A DNA stretch of 22,027 bases from Elysia marginata (lineage: Eukaryota > Mollusca > Gastropoda > Plakobranchidae): assembly GCA_019649035.1 (NCBI GenBank), contig BMAT01012169.1, forward strand, positions 379,612 through 401,638, written 5' to 3'. Positions 20,481-22,027 of the stretch are shown one piece after another. The notes beneath the pieces are model-generated. The model was given only the letters and a program-made list of their open reading frames with translations. It ran no database searches and was not told where the DNA came from. How positions within the stretch are numbered: the first letter of the stretch is position 1; the number at the start of each line of letters is the position of its first letter. A program made the translations under genes and the position numbers.

Positions 20481-20555
20481 TTAATAATAATAACAACAGT
20501 AATAATAGATAAGATTTATATACCGCATTTCTCTTTTGTAGCTCAAAACCCTAAC
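20481..20555 (-). mobile_element. LINE/SINE 3'-tail fragment (CR1/L2-like)
   Basis: Read on the minus strand, the order is TTTTGAGCTACAAAAGAGAAA, then TGCGGTATATAAATCTTA, then a tail of ATT and GTT units ending near 20481. This is the same 3' signature as the LINE at 10504-10594. Only the last ~75 bp are recognisable. Without the preceding body I cannot say whether it came from a LINE or a SINE that shares its tail. Confidence 0.65.
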
Positions 20556-20594
20556 CAAATAGATAACTATATTAAAAGAGAAAACGAGAAAAGA

Positions 20595-20601
<7 letters not shown>

Positions 20602-20650
<49 letters not shown>
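20602..20650. repeat. (GA)n run followed by ten G
   Basis: GA units at 20602-20640 run straight into a G homopolymer at 20641-20650. Degenerate GATA/GAGA purine-rich sequence continues to about 20790. Confidence 0.96.
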
Positions 20651-21489
20651 AGAATGAGACAGATAGATAACTCATAGAGATAGATTAACGGATGTAAAGC
20701 TAGATAGGCAAAGGAAGAGGGATAAATACCAAGAGAGATAGATATGTTAGAGAAAGAGAAACAGAGAGACAGATAGAAAGAGTGAGATAGAAACACCCTC
20801 ACACAATAAAAAACAACAGAAACAATTTAGATAAATGCCAGTTACTATTGTTTCGCATAAGCGAGACAAAGACCATTTACCAGGTTTTTGTGCAAGTCAT
20901 CAATCTGTCAAGGAAGTGCGATGAATAATTATTCGACGCGATGGATGTAACTTATCGTCTCTCTTTATTAGGCGAGAAAATTATTTTGTCCTAGTATGAG
21001 ATCGAATTCCTTTCGCTGATTAAAAAATCAGTTCTGATGTAAAAAAATATCGAGGTTCAATGTATGTGTTGAAAAGTCTTCAGAATCGTTCCCCAACCTT
21101 GATTAAATGTTAAACAGAGAGTGAATAGTCTTTTCCTCTGAAAATATGCAATTTGACATACAGAACCGGGAGGAAGTTTGCAGTCGATAATGTCGCATGA
21201 AGCACTCACGCACTGGATTCAAACTTAAAACTATTTAGAGATTAGTGCAACGTTCTTATTGCTATTCCATTCTTAGCGTCTTCACCTTTCAACCAGACGA
21301 GACCAATGCTTTTTGCGAAAAGGGCCATCCCTAGGCAGGACTTCAATTTTATAACACAGCAAAACATACATTGGCGATTTTTTAAAATTTTATTGAAAAA
21401 AAATTATTCGACATTATTCTATCTATGAAATAATAGAGGTTATCTTTAAATAAAACGAAAATCGTGAAAGCTTTGCATAACCGTATGTT
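20651..21489. other. no gene seen
   Basis: The first 140 bp are GATA/GAGA-derived. The rest is AT-rich unique sequence without a credible frame. Confidence 0.6.
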
Positions 21490-21529
<40 letters not shown>

Positions 21530-21538
21530 CAGCAGCAG
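21490..21538. repeat. (TAG)n microsatellite with AGC end
   Basis: About 13 uninterrupted TAG units, then three AGC units before AGG. The AGC end is a variant motif at one border. Confidence 0.98.
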
Positions 21539-21979
21539 GATATTGTCTTTTACTGATTTAACTACAATCTTCATGCCAATACTCTTGGTTTTTTTCTCGC
21601 ATTGCATCTTCCCCTTATTGCTAAACCAACTTTTTGTACAAAGATCTAGAGCAAACCAATAGGATGCCTCTGTAATAGCTTTCGGGCTTCCTTGTCTTCA
21701 TTTTGCGATACATTGATGGGTTTCCTCTAGCGCTTCCACAGTATGGGAGGAATAGAATGGCTTGATGGGGCCTCTGTGACACATATAGCACACATACTGC
21801 ATACATGTGGCAATAATTTAGCTGTTGGTGAAAAAAAACCCGCGATTCAACAAAAAAAAAGAAGATTGAGAGAGGTGGGGCTGAGGTTTATAGAATCAGT
21901 GTTATAGAGAGAAAAAAGCTGACATATTTGGTAGGGAAGCGATATTTAACAAAAAAGAGTTTAAAAAAGAGTTAAGACG
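21539..21979. other. no confident gene; coding-like patch near 21630-21810
   Basis: A GC-richer patch read on the minus strand gives two competing frames: about 61 codons opened by an ATG, and a shorter one of roughly 36 codons containing GPIKPFYSSHTVEALEE. Neither has splice sites or domains that I can support. It may be a fragment of an old element. Confidence 0.35.
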
Positions 21980-22003
21980 ATCTAGAAAACTAATGTTCTA
22001 GAT
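21980..22003. repeat. 8-bp perfect hairpin
   Basis: ATCTAGAA (21980-21987) pairs with TTCTAGAT (21996-22003) around an 8-nt loop. It precedes a G run of ten at the window's end (22018-22027). Confidence 0.75.
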
Positions 22004-22027
22004 GATGGATAGAGAAAGGGGGGGGGG

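Overview
The window looks like intergenic or intronic DNA from an AT-rich animal genome, most plausibly a lophotrochozoan such as a mollusc (inference). The reasons are the lack of any long continuous gene, the abundance of long (GA)n/(CT)n, GATA, GACA, TCA and TAG microsatellites, and two 3' ends of CR1/L2-like LINEs with the usual 'TTTGAG...GCTATATAAA + ATT-rich tail' signature. Nothing points to a bacterial, viral or organellar source: there are no operons, rRNA, confident tRNA or CRISPR arrays.

Layout. 1-2100: AT-rich sequence with one candidate membrane-protein exon (1712-1924, +). 2101-5336: simple-repeat-rich DNA with GA/CT tracts, and a GC-rich, CpG-containing island with nested inverted repeats at 4441-4770. 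5337-10150: mostly unique sequence with an 11-bp inverted repeat (5616-5666), a tRNA-promoter-like motif (7643-7678), and a strong ~125-bp imperfect palindrome (8193-8316). 10164-10594: a 5'-truncated LINE remnant with a recognisable RT-ORF C-terminus and 3' tail, the only element whose family I recognise with good confidence. 10595-14428: AT-rich DNA with a diverged direct-repeat pair (13066-13433), the second copy holding an 11-bp inverted repeat. 14429-16600: long TCA array, GTT/CTT array, inverted repeats, a candidate exon on either strand near 15587-15704, a 22-bp tandem repeat, and a compound GATA/GA/GACA satellite containing a 69-bp duplication. 16600-20140: more CT/GA tracts and a seven-copy 28-bp minisatellite. 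20144-20560: the best coding candidate, a minus-strand 168-bp phase 1-1 exon with four cysteines, next to a second, minus-strand LINE tail. 20600-22027: GA tract, G runs, TAG array and a terminal hairpin.

No complete host gene can be assembled. The exon calls are hypotheses from open frame, composition and splice-site context only. No pathway can be stated, and I found no convincing new biological system. The items most worth checking are the 20188-20355 exon, the 8193-8316 palindrome, the 1712-1924 exon and the 4441-4770 GC-rich island.
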